64,000 nt of DNA, taken from NCBI RefSeq assembly GCF_003385455.1, contig NZ_QNUF01000004.1:220604-284603 (forward strand). Direction: 5' to 3'. The notes under the pieces are model-generated. The model worked only from the letters and a program-made list of their open reading frames with translations, had not been told where the DNA came from and did not search any database. Position 1 is the first letter of the stretch. The number at the start of each line of letters is the position of its first letter. Made by a program: the position numbers and the translations under genes. Below, piece after piece: positions 44,443 to 54,069 of the stretch. This DNA comes from Chryseobacterium rhizosphaerae. Lineage in GTDB: Bacteria > Bacteroidota > Bacteroidia > Flavobacteriales > Weeksellaceae.

Positions 44443-45261
44443 TTATTTAAAGAAATAAAAATAAATCAACAAGGCTACACCTACAAAAATACGGTACCAA
44501 CCCCAAGGTTTGAAACCATATTTATTCAGCACTCCAATGAATGCCTTAATTGCAATAAGAGCTACAATAAATGCCACTACATTCCCTACAATAAAGATCA
44601 TGATGTGATCCTGTGAAGCCATAATCATTTCGTATCCTTTCTGTGGATTTCCGGTTTCTTTCCCCCATGTTTTCACAAACACAGAATATACTGTTACTGC
44701 CAGCATCGTAGGAACCGCAAGGAAGAAAGAGAATTCAGCCGCTGCTTTTCTTGTAAGCCCCTGAGCCATTCCTCCAATAATAGAAGCTGCACTACGGCTT
44801 GTTCCCGGCATCATCGCAAGACATTGCCAGAATCCAATAGTCACTGCATTTCTTATGGTAATTCCTTTTTCATCATCAATTTTAGGATTCTTAAACCATT
44901 TATCCGCAAACAGTAAAATAACACCTCCCAGTACCAATACTGAAGAGATAGCAATCTGATTTCCAAGAATGGCCTCAATTTTATCATCAAATAAATACCC
45001 TAAAACCAATGCAGGTACTACGGCAAAACCCAGCTTAAAGTAAAACTGAATATTTTTTAAATCAAAAAACTTTTTCCAGTAAGCCACTACTACAGATAAA
45101 ATAGCTCCAAACTGAATAGATACCTGAAACATCTTCAAAAATTCATCTTCAGGAAGCCCCATCAGGTTTGCAGTGAATCCCATATGTGCGGTAGAAGAAA
45201 TCGGAAGATATTCCGTAAGCCCTTCTACAATAGCAATAATAATTGCGTTAATTAAATCCAT
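44443..45261 (-). CDS. uppP: Undecaprenyl-diphosphate phosphatase
   Basis: A 272-residue inner-membrane enzyme (BacA/UppP) that dephosphorylates undecaprenyl diphosphate to recycle the lipid carrier of peptidoglycan and O-antigen synthesis. The two inverted catalytic motifs are present: 'EGLTEYLPISSTAHM' near residue 14 and 'PGTSRSAASIIGGM' near 154. About eight hydrophobic segments. It stands in the order ftsX-DUF3098-uppP-truB, conserved in the phylum; 95 bp separate it from the DUF3098 gene. Confidence 0.97.
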   Translation of the reverse strand: MDLINAIIIAIVEGLTEYLPISSTAHMGFTANLMGLPEDEFLKMFQVSIQFGAILSVVVAYWKKFFDLKNIQFYFKLGFAVVPALVLGYLFDDKIEAILGNQIAISSVLVLGGVILLFADKWFKNPKIDDEKGITIRNAVTIGFWQCLAMMPGTSRSAASIIGGMAQGLTRKAAAEFSFFLAVPTMLAVTVYSVFVKTWGKETGNPQKGYEMIMASQDHIMIFIVGNVVAFIVALIAIKAFIGVLNKYGFKPWGWYRIFVGVALLIYFYFFK

Positions 45262-45356
45262 ATTCTTTCAAAAAATTAAAAGATTAAGAGATTCTGAAGC
45301 TTAGAATACGTGATTCTAAATTCCTAAATCTCTTAATCTCTAAATATAAATTATTT

Positions 45357-45653
45357 CTATTTTCTTTTTAAAATAGCATATACTTCTATTGCAAAACCAA
45401 TGACTACAAACAGAGGTGCTATCCTGATCCTTCTAATAGAAAAAATGCCATCGTTCCATGAGTTGGGGTCAAGTTTACCGTCTACTGTATTAGCATCCGG
45501 GCCCATCATCAGTAGAAAACCACCTACGATAAATGCAAGACCTATCAACATCCATTTGAAGTTCTGCTGTCCGAAATAAAAGGAGTTTTCCTGTGGTACT
45601 TCCACTTCTCGGCCGAACTCCGTAGCGGAAAATTTATTTGTTTTTTTGCTCAT
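45357..45653 (-). CDS. DUF3098 membrane protein
   Basis: A 98-residue protein with two hydrophobic helices (about 30-50 and 75-95) separated by 'GPDANTVDGKLDPNSWNDGIFSIRRIRIAP'-like text (quoted only in part as conserved), the DUF3098 signature. The family is confined to Bacteroidota and sits almost always between ftsX and uppP; its function is unknown but context suggests cell envelope or division. Its start is 2 bp after the ftsX stop codon, so they are surely cotranscribed. Confidence 0.9.
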   Translation of the reverse strand: MSKKTNKFSATEFGREVEVPQENSFYFGQQNFKWMLIGLAFIVGGFLLMMGPDANTVDGKLDPNSWNDGIFSIRRIRIAPLFVVIGFAIEVYAILKRK

Positions 45654-45655
45654 TG

Positions 45656-46555
45656 TTAAGAGTAATATAAGTCGTCAACGTTTGATCTTAAGAATCTCCA
45701 GGTTGCAATAATGGTACTTAGGACAGTAATAAAAATTCCTACTCCGAATACCAGTAGCACAAGCCATACATACTGTTGATTATCCTGTACAAATGCTGAT
45801 CCAATCTGGTTGGTAAAGTAATACCAAACTCCAAATAAAGCTAAAAGACCAATCAGAGCACCAATAGCTCCTAAGACAATAGCCTCAATAATGAATGGCT
45901 TAAGAATAAATCTTCTTTTGGCCCCCACCAGCTGCATAGTCTTAATGATAAATCTCTTAGAAAATATTTTCAGACGGATCGAATTGTTGATCAATACAAC
46001 AGCTAACACCAGGAACAGAACTGAAAATCCTAAGATCCACTTTAAGATTCTGCTCAGGTTATTGTAAACATCCACCATCAATGTACTATCATTTTTAACA
46101 TCTACAATACCAGGCACAGATTTGATTGCCTTAATGGCTTCATCAATTTTTGCAGGATCTACATATTCAGGTTTTAAAGCAATTTCGATAGATGAAGGGA
46201 AAATGTTTTCTTCAAACAACGCATCACTATCGATACCCATACTTTTCTTGGCTTCTTTTGCAGCCATACTTCTTGAGATATAGGTAGCTTTTTTTACAGG
46301 AGCTAAGGTCTGTACCTTTTTTAAAGTTTCTTCCTCCAGTTTCGCAATCTTTACAGAATCTTTAGCGTCATAGTTTTGATCAAAGTAGGCATTCACTACC
46401 AATTGTTCTTTGATATAGTCAGAATACTTCTGGGCATTAATCAGAATAAGCCCCATTAAGCCTAACAAAAATAACACTAAGGCAATACTTATCACTACTG
46501 TAATATTGCTGGACCGAAGCCTTTTCTTATTAAAATCATCTACAGATTTAGCCAT
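45656..46555 (-). CDS. ftsX: Cell division permease-like protein FtsX
   Basis: A 299-residue membrane protein of the FtsEX complex, which activates peptidoglycan hydrolases at the division site. One N-terminal helix (about 18-40), a periplasmic domain (about 45-165) and three C-terminal helices (about 170-195, 225-250, 262-285) with 'KTMQLVGAKRRFILKPFIIEA' linking them fit FtsX. The ATPase partner FtsE is not in the window, as is common in this phylum. First gene of the ftsX-DUF3098-uppP-truB-rluF set; divergent from rsmA with 91 bp between. Confidence 0.93.
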   Translation of the reverse strand: MAKSVDDFNKKRLRSSNITVVISIALVLFLLGLMGLILINAQKYSDYIKEQLVVNAYFDQNYDAKDSVKIAKLEEETLKKVQTLAPVKKATYISRSMAAKEAKKSMGIDSDALFEENIFPSSIEIALKPEYVDPAKIDEAIKAIKSVPGIVDVKNDSTLMVDVYNNLSRILKWILGFSVLFLVLAVVLINNSIRLKIFSKRFIIKTMQLVGAKRRFILKPFIIEAIVLGAIGALIGLLALFGVWYYFTNQIGSAFVQDNQQYVWLVLLVFGVGIFITVLSTIIATWRFLRSNVDDLYYS

Positions 46556-46568
46556 TAATATTAAAATT

Positions 46569-46602
46569 TTTGGCTAAAATAGAAAAAATCTTCCGAAATT
46601 TG
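46569..46602 (+). promoter_or_regulatory. Likely promoter of rsmA
   Basis: TTTG (46569-46572), 22-bp spacer, GAAATTTG (46595-46602), one base off the -7 consensus. It would give a leader of about 40 nt before the TTG start at 46647. Confidence 0.45.
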
Positions 46603-46646
46603 GGACGAAAAAGAGAAAATCACTGTTAATAAAATCATAAAAAACT

Positions 46647-47417
46647 TTGAGTGTAAAAGCAAAAAAACATCTTGGTCAGCACTTTCTGACAGATGAAAAC
46701 ATCGCAAGAAAAATAGTAGAAGGTCTTAGTTTTGAGAACTATACCAACATTATGGAAGTAGGTCCCGGAATGGGAGTTCTTACCAAGTATCTTCTAGAAA
46801 AAGATCAGAATATTTATCTCGCAGAAATAGACACGGAATCTATTGAATACCTGAAAAAGAACTATTCCAGTATTACAGAAAATACTTTTGTAGGAGATTT
46901 TCTGAAACAGGACTTCAATTTTATCAAAGATGAGCAGATTGCTATCATTGGAAATTTCCCTTATAATATTTCTTCACAGATATTATTCAAGATCGTAGAT
47001 TATTATGGACTGGTCCCTGAAATGGTAGGGATGTTCCAAAAAGAAGTTGCCGAAAGAACAGCGGCTGTACCCAGAACTAAAGATTACGGTATTCTTTCCG
47101 TTCTGATTCAGGCCTATTATGATGTAACGTATCTGTTTACAGTTCATGAAAATGTTTTCAACCCACCACCGAAAGTAAAATCCGGAGTAATCAGGCTTAC
47201 GAGAAATCCGAAGGAAGGTTTAAGCGGTAATGAGATCTTATTTAAACAGATTGTAAAAGCAGGATTCAACCAGAGGAGGAAAAAGCTTTCGAATGCATTA
47301 AAAGTTTTGAATATACCTGAAGCATTGAAAACCCACGAATTCTTAGACAAAAGAGCGGAAGAGCTTAGTGTCTCAGACTTTATAAGCTTCACCAAGCTTT
47401 GGAAAGAAAATCAATAG
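46647..47417 (+). CDS. rsmA: 16S rRNA (adenine1518/1519-N6)-dimethyltransferase, TTG start
   Basis: A 256-residue KsgA/RsmA methyltransferase that dimethylates two adenines in helix 45 of 16S rRNA late in 30S assembly. Motifs: 'KKHLGQHFLTDENIA' at the N terminus, SAM motif 'EVGPGMGVLTKYLL', 'AEIDTESIEYLKK' and catalytic 'NFPYNISSQ'. The conserved N terminus (MSVKAKKHLGQHFL in relatives, from memory) begins at a TTG codon; no ATG or GTG is in frame nearby. Divergent from ftsX, and closed by a strong bidirectional terminator. Confidence 0.95.
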   Translation: MSVKAKKHLGQHFLTDENIARKIVEGLSFENYTNIMEVGPGMGVLTKYLLEKDQNIYLAEIDTESIEYLKKNYSSITENTFVGDFLKQDFNFIKDEQIAIIGNFPYNISSQILFKIVDYYGLVPEMVGMFQKEVAERTAAVPRTKDYGILSVLIQAYYDVTYLFTVHENVFNPPPKVKSGVIRLTRNPKEGLSGNEILFKQIVKAGFNQRRKKLSNALKVLNIPEALKTHEFLDKRAEELSVSDFISFTKLWKENQ

Positions 47418-47502
47418 CGTATACTCACTGTTTTATATTCCATTAATTTTTTAGTTCAGGTATAAAACAACAAAGTCTGTCTAAATCTATTTTGATTACA
47501 GT

Positions 47503-47537
47503 AAAAAAGCCTTTCAGATGTACTGAAAGGCTTTTTT
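47503..47537. terminator. Bidirectional terminator, rsmA / choice-of-anchor L gene 1
   Basis: Perfect 15-bp stem (47503-47517 with 47523-47537), 5-nt loop, A/T runs on both sides. Confidence 0.9.
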
Positions 47538-47556
47538 GTTGTTTATCTTTTATTTT

Positions 47557-49932
47557 TTATTCCCTGTTTTTCAGCATAATCCATCCTGATGAATTCATCT
47601 GAGCTTTTGACTTAGGGTATTCAAAATTAAACTTATACCAATAGGTAGCGGTTGGAAGTCTCTTTCCTACAACAGTTCCATCCCATACAGGGTTTTCTTT
47701 TGAGAACCTGAATACTTCCACACCATATCTGTCATAAATAGAACCTGTAAAGTTTTTAAATTCTCCAAGCGCTTTAAGATCCAGTACATCATTGATCCCA
47801 TCCTGATTCGGAGTAATAATATTATTGATCTTTAAGGTAAAGAAATCTAAAGTACCCACACAATGAGTTCCTACTCTTCTTACCAGAATAGTATAGGTAG
47901 TATTATCTAAAAGCCCGGTAAAGGTATTAGATTCCTGCCATGTAATTCCGTTATCTATAGAATATTCCAGCTTGCTTGGTGTATTGTTCATTGGAGGATT
48001 TTCCGCTGTTACCACCATGGTTTTTTTGGCCCCATCATAGTTGATTGCTGTAACATAAGGCGTAGCAGCTCCCATCACTTTAACAGAGAATACCTTTTTA
48101 CAGATTCCGTTATCAATTTCTACAGTATAAATCCCCCACTGGTCTACTTCAATCTTCCGTGTCGTAGCACCTGTGCTCCAAAGGTATTTATAATTAGGGC
48201 CTGCTCCTGCATCCAGGGTCACCTTGTCACCCACACACATTTCAACATCATGTAAAGGAGTCGTAATTTCCGGAGTAACCTCTATTCTTATGGTGGCAGG
48301 ATTCAGTGATCTACATCCTTTTGGTCCTATTGCATATACTGTAAAAACAGTAGTCTGGTGCAATGTAACCGTCTGTGTACTTCCGGTACCCGGGAAATTA
48401 TCCCAGAAATAAGTTGTTCCTCCTTCAGCAGAAAGCGTCACAGATTCTCCCGGACATATTTTTATCTTGGATGATTTTAATTTTGCCGTAGGGGTTACTT
48501 CTTTTAGCAATTTCAATTCTATCATTTTACTACAGAAACCTCCGTTTGAAACCACTACGTATAAAATCTGACCATCTGTACCATTATAATTCAATATATT
48601 CTGGATATTATTGCCGTTTTGGGCAATAGCATCTGCCTGATCAACATAAAATTTGAATACAGCACCCGGTGTTGGACTGATTGAAGGCATGATGGTACTT
48701 AAATCAAAGGTGGTAATATCCGGGGTAGTACAAAGAAGCAATGTTGCATCCTGTGCCTGTGGGGTAGTTCCACCGTGAATTTGAATAGATGCCTTTCCGG
48801 GACATGGATTTCCTGGAACACTTACCTCAATAGTATAACTTCCCGGTTGTGTGGCAGTAATGGTATTGCTGGTCGCATTAGGAATTGCTACTCCATTCAG
48901 ATACCACTGATATAGTAAATTAGGATCACTTACAGAAGCTGTAATCACCTGTGGTACATTATCGCAGACATTGATATCAGAAGGCAGTGTAGCTCCACTT
49001 GGATCTAACAGCTCTACTCCAATATTAAAAGAACCTCCTTCAAGGAATACGGCAGAATCATATGAATGGTCAGCTCCATAAGGCCCGTAATCGGCAATTA
49101 CCATTTTAAAGTGATATTCCTGCCCTGGGGTTACTGTAGCGGTAGCCGTAAGGGGAATTGTTCTTCCATTAAAGTTTGTTTCAATATGGGCTGTGTTATA
49201 TCCTGCAAAATACTGTTCATTGACAGCAGCACAACCTCCTCCTCCAGGAATTGCCGGACGAATATTGGTAATACTTACAGGACCTGCTCCATTGGGAAGT
49301 ACAGCCATATTGGTGTAAGGACCTCCGGATGTAGGTCTAAGCAATATAGCAAAAGCATCCGCATAGTTACATGGAAAAGTAGAAGTATATTCCTGAGATG
49401 CCAGAATATAATTAAACTTTATTTGAGAAGTAGTGGGTACGAAATCAAATTCCAAAAGTACAGCATCAGTTAGTGTTCCTGTTGCACCCGTAGCCTGAGC
49501 TAAGTCGGAATCAGTACCTCCTCCATTGGTATCACTAAGATAATCCTGGAAGTTATTCCCTGCTTTATTGGCATATCCTGTAGAAAGAATAATACCATCT
49601 TTAAACGGGAAATTGGTCGTGGCTTTGTTAAAATATCCCCATGATCTGTTGGCATCTCCTACAGCATGATTAGGGGTAATCTTTACGTTGGTCACATTGG
49701 GAGTTACACAAGTATTGGTTCCTGATGAAATCAGGACATCTTTCACCAGTTTTTCTATGGTATAGCTGGTTTCAGTATAACTTGGAGCATTTACATCAAT
49801 AAAAACACCCGCCCTTCTGGATTGTTCAGTTCTTACACTTTTAATGATCTTTCTGGGTTCGTGTATTTGTGAGTATAAAAAATTGGAAACAATTAAAAAA
49901 AATAAATAAAACGGTAGATATCTTCTTCTCAT
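47557..49932 (-). CDS. Choice-of-anchor L protein with T9SS type B C-terminal domain (paralog 1)
   Basis: A 791-residue secreted, probably surface-attached protein. Signal peptide (1-22, 'FLYSQ'), a choice-of-anchor L domain (about 45-300; 'ATTNFPFKDGIILSTGYANKAG', 'LLEFDFVPTTSQIKFNYI'), an Ig-like segment with 'ITATQPGSYTIEV', a 'CPGESVTLSAEGGTTYFW' repeat, a 'CVGDKVTLDAGAGPNYKYLWSTGATT' repeat, and a gliding-motility-type CHU_C domain at the end ('ITPNQDGINDVLDLKAL ... IYDRYGVEVFR'). The open frame extends 102 bp upstream to a TTG at 50034, but the ATG at 49932 starts the signal peptide. Separate terminators indicate separate transcription from its two paralogs. Probable adhesin. Confidence 0.88.
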   Translation of the reverse strand: MRRRYLPFYLFFLIVSNFLYSQIHEPRKIIKSVRTEQSRRAGVFIDVNAPSYTETSYTIEKLVKDVLISSGTNTCVTPNVTNVKITPNHAVGDANRSWGYFNKATTNFPFKDGIILSTGYANKAGNNFQDYLSDTNGGGTDSDLAQATGATGTLTDAVLLEFDFVPTTSQIKFNYILASQEYTSTFPCNYADAFAILLRPTSGGPYTNMAVLPNGAGPVSITNIRPAIPGGGGCAAVNEQYFAGYNTAHIETNFNGRTIPLTATATVTPGQEYHFKMVIADYGPYGADHSYDSAVFLEGGSFNIGVELLDPSGATLPSDINVCDNVPQVITASVSDPNLLYQWYLNGVAIPNATSNTITATQPGSYTIEVSVPGNPCPGKASIQIHGGTTPQAQDATLLLCTTPDITTFDLSTIMPSISPTPGAVFKFYVDQADAIAQNGNNIQNILNYNGTDGQILYVVVSNGGFCSKMIELKLLKEVTPTAKLKSSKIKICPGESVTLSAEGGTTYFWDNFPGTGSTQTVTLHQTTVFTVYAIGPKGCRSLNPATIRIEVTPEITTPLHDVEMCVGDKVTLDAGAGPNYKYLWSTGATTRKIEVDQWGIYTVEIDNGICKKVFSVKVMGAATPYVTAINYDGAKKTMVVTAENPPMNNTPSKLEYSIDNGITWQESNTFTGLLDNTTYTILVRRVGTHCVGTLDFFTLKINNIITPNQDGINDVLDLKALGEFKNFTGSIYDRYGVEVFRFSKENPVWDGTVVGKRLPTATYWYKFNFEYPKSKAQMNSSGWIMLKNRE

Positions 49933-50320
49933 AATACTTTGTTTCAACAAATTTAATTTTTTTTTAAATATACCACATACATATTTATTTTTTTTTATAA
50001 AAAAACTACAAAAACACCTATAAAAGCTTATCACAAGCTATTTCAAACAATACCTATTATTTCAGAATAAAATAACCTAACAGCTATTAACTCTCTTTAA
50101 AGACACTAACAAATGAAGTATATGAAATCAAAAATTAATTCCCTGAAAAATAACATTGCCCCCAGACTCTGCCTTATTATTTTTTTCATGAATTCTTGTA
50201 GATCTATTATCCCGATAATGATTTCAGAAACATTCAGTTTGATTCCAATATCTGTTGTAAAAACAAACAAAATCTTCCATTTCCGGAAGATTTTGTTATG
50301 TTGTCTATTTTATAATCGTA
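49933..50320. other. Intergenic region between paralogs 1 and 2
   Basis: Holds the upstream region of paralog 1 and the terminator of paralog 2 (50268-50295). A 101-codon plus-strand frame at 50113-50418 overlaps the terminator and the end of paralog 2 and has no recognisable sequence, so no gene is called. Confidence 0.5.
50268..50295 (-). terminator. Terminator of choice-of-anchor L gene 2
   Basis: Perfect 11-bp stem (50268-50278 with 50285-50295), 6-nt loop, T-rich 3' side on the minus strand. Confidence 0.8.
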
Positions 50321-53300
50321 TTAATTTCTATTTTTCAGTAAGATCCAACCTGAACGCTGCTCCAGTTTTTTACTGGCCGGATTTTCCCATTGTACCCTAT
50401 ACCAATACGTACCGGTAGGAAGATTTAACCCTTTCATAGAACCTACCCACACCGCATTATCTTTTGTTGCTTTAAATACCTCAGCTCCATACCTGTCAAA
50501 GATAGAGGCTGCAAAGTCTTTATAACCACTGATTCCTGTAAAGTCTATTGTATCATTGAAGCCATCCATGTTAGGAGTAATGGCATTACTGATAACCAGT
50601 GTAAAATAATCCAATGAGGTACCACATTTTGCACCTACTACGCGCACCATTAAGTGGTAGTTCGTATTATTTAAAGTACCATAAAAAATGTTAGAAGACT
50701 GCCACGTTGCCCCTCCGTCAATAGAGTATTCTAAAATACCTCCTGTCGGATTACTCGCCGTAAGGGTAAGAACGTGATTTTCATAAGTTATATTCGTAAA
50801 CTGAGGTAAATCAGGATTAATCAGCTGAGCTGAAAACACTTTGGAACATGTCCCGTTACTTATGGTAACACTATACGTTCCGGGAAGATTAACAGAGATG
50901 GTCTGAGTAGTTGCACCTGTACTCCACAGATAAGTATAATTAGTTCCTGCCCCGGCATCTAAAATACCGCTATCTCCAGCACAAACATACACATCTTTTA
51001 AGGTAGACTTAATAGCAGGTACTACTTCTATTTTTACGGTAGCAGGATTTACTGAGCTACATCCATTTCCTCCCAGTGCATAAACAGAATACTCAGTAGT
51101 ACCTACTGGAGGAGTAACTACCTGAGTATTTCCATTTCCGGGAAGACCTACCCAATTATAAGTAATTCCTCCCGTAGCTGTTAATGTAACAGATTCGCCT
51201 TCACAGATTTTTGACTTTGAAGCTGATATTCCCGCAATAGGAGGACCCACCTCAACGGTAACTGTAGCAGGAGTTGCAGAAACACATCCGTTAGCCCCTA
51301 CTGCATAAACCGTGTATACGGTTGTTGTTCCCGGAGAAACTACTTGTGTACTTCCGTTTCCGGGAAGACCTGTCCAGTTATACGTAGCACCACCGGTAGC
51401 CGTCAGTGTTACAGATTCTCCCAAACATATACGGGGTTGAGAGGAAGTAAGGCCTGCGGTTGGCAATGTGGTGTCCTGAGATACTGTCACATTTGAAGTG
51501 TACGTACAGCTTAAATTTCCAGGCTGAGATACGTTCGTAACAGTCAATGTATAGGTACCGCCTGCACTTACTACAGGGGTAAGAGTATTAGCTCCCGATA
51601 CTATAGTTCCTCCTGCTGTTGTCCATGCTATGGTAGAGCCTGGAGGTACTACTGAAGCCGAAGCATTTAAAGTAACCTGAGGAGTTGTACAGGTAACCGT
51701 TTGTGGCTGTGCTATAGTAAGAGTTGTTACTGCCGTTCTTAATAATTGCAGGGAAACTACGTAGCTACATCCTCCGTTACTTACCAAAACGTATATCGTT
51801 TGATTTCCCGGTGGTGAATATGCCGTTGGAGTTGCAATAAAATTAGCATTTCCCGCATTGGCATCAGCCTGATTGACATAATAAACAAACGTAACTCCTG
51901 CCGCCGTGGTAATCTGAGTCTGTGCTTGTGTAAGATCATAGGTTAATCCGGGTTCATAACATTTATGGAGTGTTGCATTTTGTGCTGTAAACGGCTGAGA
52001 GACCACTATGGTTATGGTTGCAGGATTCTGAGATACACAACCATTCGCTCCTACCGCCGTTACCGAATATGTGGTAGTGGTGGTAGGTGATACTGTTTGT
52101 GTATTTCCTGTTCCGGGAAGACCTACCCAGTTATAGGTAGCACCTCCGGAAGCAGTCAATACTACAGAATCTCCGTTACAGATATTCAGTTTAGTTGCTG
52201 TAAGCCCTGTTGCCGGCGGAGCACTGTCTCCTGTCACGGTAACTGTAGCCGTAGCCGTACAAATAACATTTCCAGGCTGAAAGGTATTAGATATTGTTAA
52301 AGTATAAGTACCTGCTGCATTGACAACAGGAGTCAGTGTATTACCTCCGGAAACAATATTACCTCCCGTTGTAGTCCAGTTAAATGTTGCTCCTGCAGGA
52401 TAAACAGATGCAGAAGCATCCAGTGTGGTCTGTGAGTTAACACAGGTTAATACCACCGGAGGAGCGATAGTCCCTGTCATCTGCGGTGCTTTTATCAACT
52501 GCAGCTGAGCCACTTTGGAACAGAAACCGTTTTTAACCAGAACATAAACTGTTTGACCTCCAGCACTTGGATAGGTTGTAGGATTAGGAATTGTATTTGC
52601 ATTTCCTGCATTGGCATCAGCCAGAGTAGTATAATATTGGAAAGTAGCGCCCGGAGTCGTACTTATTGATGTTTGTGCAGACGGTAAATTAAAAATAGCA
52701 TTTCCAGCAGTGTAACAAGCTGTTAAACTGGCATTCTGCACTGTAGGAGATGTCCCTCCTACTACAGTAATACTGGCTTCTCCCGGACATGTATTTCCCT
52801 GGATATAAACCTTCACAGAATATACTCCAGGTTGGGTAGCTGTATAACTGGCTCCGGTAGCTCCTGCAATAGCATTAGGACCTAGAAACCATTGATACGT
52901 AACATTAGCTCCCTGAACAGAGGCCGTAAAAGTCTGTGGAGAATTATCACACATATTCACAGAGGCAGGAAGCTGTACTCCTGCAGGATCCAGAATCTTT
53001 ACTCCAATATCAAATGATCCTGCTTCCAGAAAAACAGCAGTATCAAAGTTACGGTCCTGGAAATCGGCAAGCACCATTTTAAAATGATAAGTCTGTCCCG
53101 GAACAACAGTTGCTTTTGCTGTTAAAGGAATGGTACGTCCGTTAAAATTAGTCTCGATTTGAGCAGTATTCGTTCCACCATAATAAGCTTCGTTGATAGG
53201 CCCGCAATTGGGATAAGCAGGGTGAATATTTTTTACACTTACCGGTCCTGCACCAGCTGGAAGCACAGCCAGATTGGTATAAGTAGGATCACCCACTTTT

Positions 53301-53899
53301 TTTAATAAAAGCGCAAATCCATCGGTAATGGTACAGGGAAAATTTTGTTGATATTCTTTGGATGCAAATAAATACCTGAATGAAATTTCGGTGGAGGAAG
53401 CCACAAAATCAAATTCTATAGAGGTAGCATCAAACAATTGATTATTAGGAATATTCAATACAGTAGCCAGATCATTATCTCCACCGGAAGGCAGTGCATC
53501 ACTCAGTGTTGACTGAAAATCATTTCCTGCCTTGTTTGCATACCCTGTTGAAAGAATAATCCCTTTACTAAAAGGAAAATTGGTAGTTGCTTTATTAAAA
53601 TATCCCCAGCTTCGTTCCGAATTCCCCGGAGCCAGATTAGGAGATACCGTTACATTATTTACGGTAGAGGTAGTACATCCGCCTCCGGATATCAAAACAT
53701 CCTTCACCAGCTGTGTAATATTATAGCCTGATTCAGGATAGTTTGGTGTATTTACGTTAATAAAAGCTCCGGCTCTCATTGAAGCAGAGCTTCGTTTTAC
53801 GGCCATCTCTGTTCTATCTCTGTTTTGAGAAGATACAAAGATTCCCATAAAAATAAAAAATAACGCAAAAAATAAACTTCCTTTCCTCCTATTTAACAT
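50321..53899 (-). CDS. Choice-of-anchor L protein with Ig-like repeats and T9SS type B domain (paralog 2)
   Basis: The largest of the three paralogs, 1192 residues. Signal peptide (1-25), choice-of-anchor L domain (about 40-300), then a long array of Ig/PKD-like repeats (about 305-1090) and a CHU_C sorting domain (about 1100-1192, 'ITPNMDGFNDTIDF ... IFDRYGAEVFK'). Three repeats are close to identical in pattern: '(I/L)C.G(E/D)SV.LTA.GG.TYNW.GLPG.G.TQ.V.P', ending 'GANGC.S..PATV'. Longer spacer repeats with 'TFNWTTTGGNIVSGGNTLTPV' and 'TIAWTTAGGTIVSGANTLTPV' also duplicate. Expansion relative to its paralogs looks like internal repeat duplication. Likely a surface adhesin or matrix protein. 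Confidence 0.9.
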   Translation of the reverse strand: MLNRRKGSLFFALFFIFMGIFVSSQNRDRTEMAVKRSSASMRAGAFINVNTPNYPESGYNITQLVKDVLISGGGCTTSTVNNVTVSPNLAPGNSERSWGYFNKATTNFPFSKGIILSTGYANKAGNDFQSTLSDALPSGGDNDLATVLNIPNNQLFDATSIEFDFVASSTEISFRYLFASKEYQQNFPCTITDGFALLLKKVGDPTYTNLAVLPAGAGPVSVKNIHPAYPNCGPINEAYYGGTNTAQIETNFNGRTIPLTAKATVVPGQTYHFKMVLADFQDRNFDTAVFLEAGSFDIGVKILDPAGVQLPASVNMCDNSPQTFTASVQGANVTYQWFLGPNAIAGATGASYTATQPGVYSVKVYIQGNTCPGEASITVVGGTSPTVQNASLTACYTAGNAIFNLPSAQTSISTTPGATFQYYTTLADANAGNANTIPNPTTYPSAGGQTVYVLVKNGFCSKVAQLQLIKAPQMTGTIAPPVVLTCVNSQTTLDASASVYPAGATFNWTTTGGNIVSGGNTLTPVVNAAGTYTLTISNTFQPGNVICTATATVTVTGDSAPPATGLTATKLNICNGDSVVLTASGGATYNWVGLPGTGNTQTVSPTTTTTYSVTAVGANGCVSQNPATITIVVSQPFTAQNATLHKCYEPGLTYDLTQAQTQITTAAGVTFVYYVNQADANAGNANFIATPTAYSPPGNQTIYVLVSNGGCSYVVSLQLLRTAVTTLTIAQPQTVTCTTPQVTLNASASVVPPGSTIAWTTAGGTIVSGANTLTPVVSAGGTYTLTVTNVSQPGNLSCTYTSNVTVSQDTTLPTAGLTSSQPRICLGESVTLTATGGATYNWTGLPGNGSTQVVSPGTTTVYTVYAVGANGCVSATPATVTVEVGPPIAGISASKSKICEGESVTLTATGGITYNWVGLPGNGNTQVVTPPVGTTEYSVYALGGNGCSSVNPATVKIEVVPAIKSTLKDVYVCAGDSGILDAGAGTNYTYLWSTGATTQTISVNLPGTYSVTISNGTCSKVFSAQLINPDLPQFTNITYENHVLTLTASNPTGGILEYSIDGGATWQSSNIFYGTLNNTNYHLMVRVVGAKCGTSLDYFTLVISNAITPNMDGFNDTIDFTGISGYKDFAASIFDRYGAEVFKATKDNAVWVGSMKGLNLPTGTYWYRVQWENPASKKLEQRSGWILLKNRN

Positions 53900-54027
53900 T
53901 TTATATTATTTTAAACAAAAATACTATTTTTTTTGATTAAAATTCAGTTTAATGCAATTTACATTATTACTAACGCAAGTTTATTTATTATAGGATATCA
54001 ACTTTATTTATTTCAAAATAATAAAAA

Positions 54028-54055
54028 AAAGACTGACAAAATAGTCAGTCTTTCA
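54028..54055 (-). terminator. Terminator of choice-of-anchor L gene 3
   Basis: Ten-bp stem aaagactgac with gtcagtcttt (54044-54053), 6-nt loop, long T run on the minus strand. Confidence 0.85.
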
Positions 54056-54069
54056 ATGATAATTCAAAA

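Noticed and set aside
50113..50418. 101-codon plus-strand frame in the gap between two T9SS proteins
   Set aside because: It overlaps the end and terminator of the minus-strand gene and has no recognisable protein pattern.
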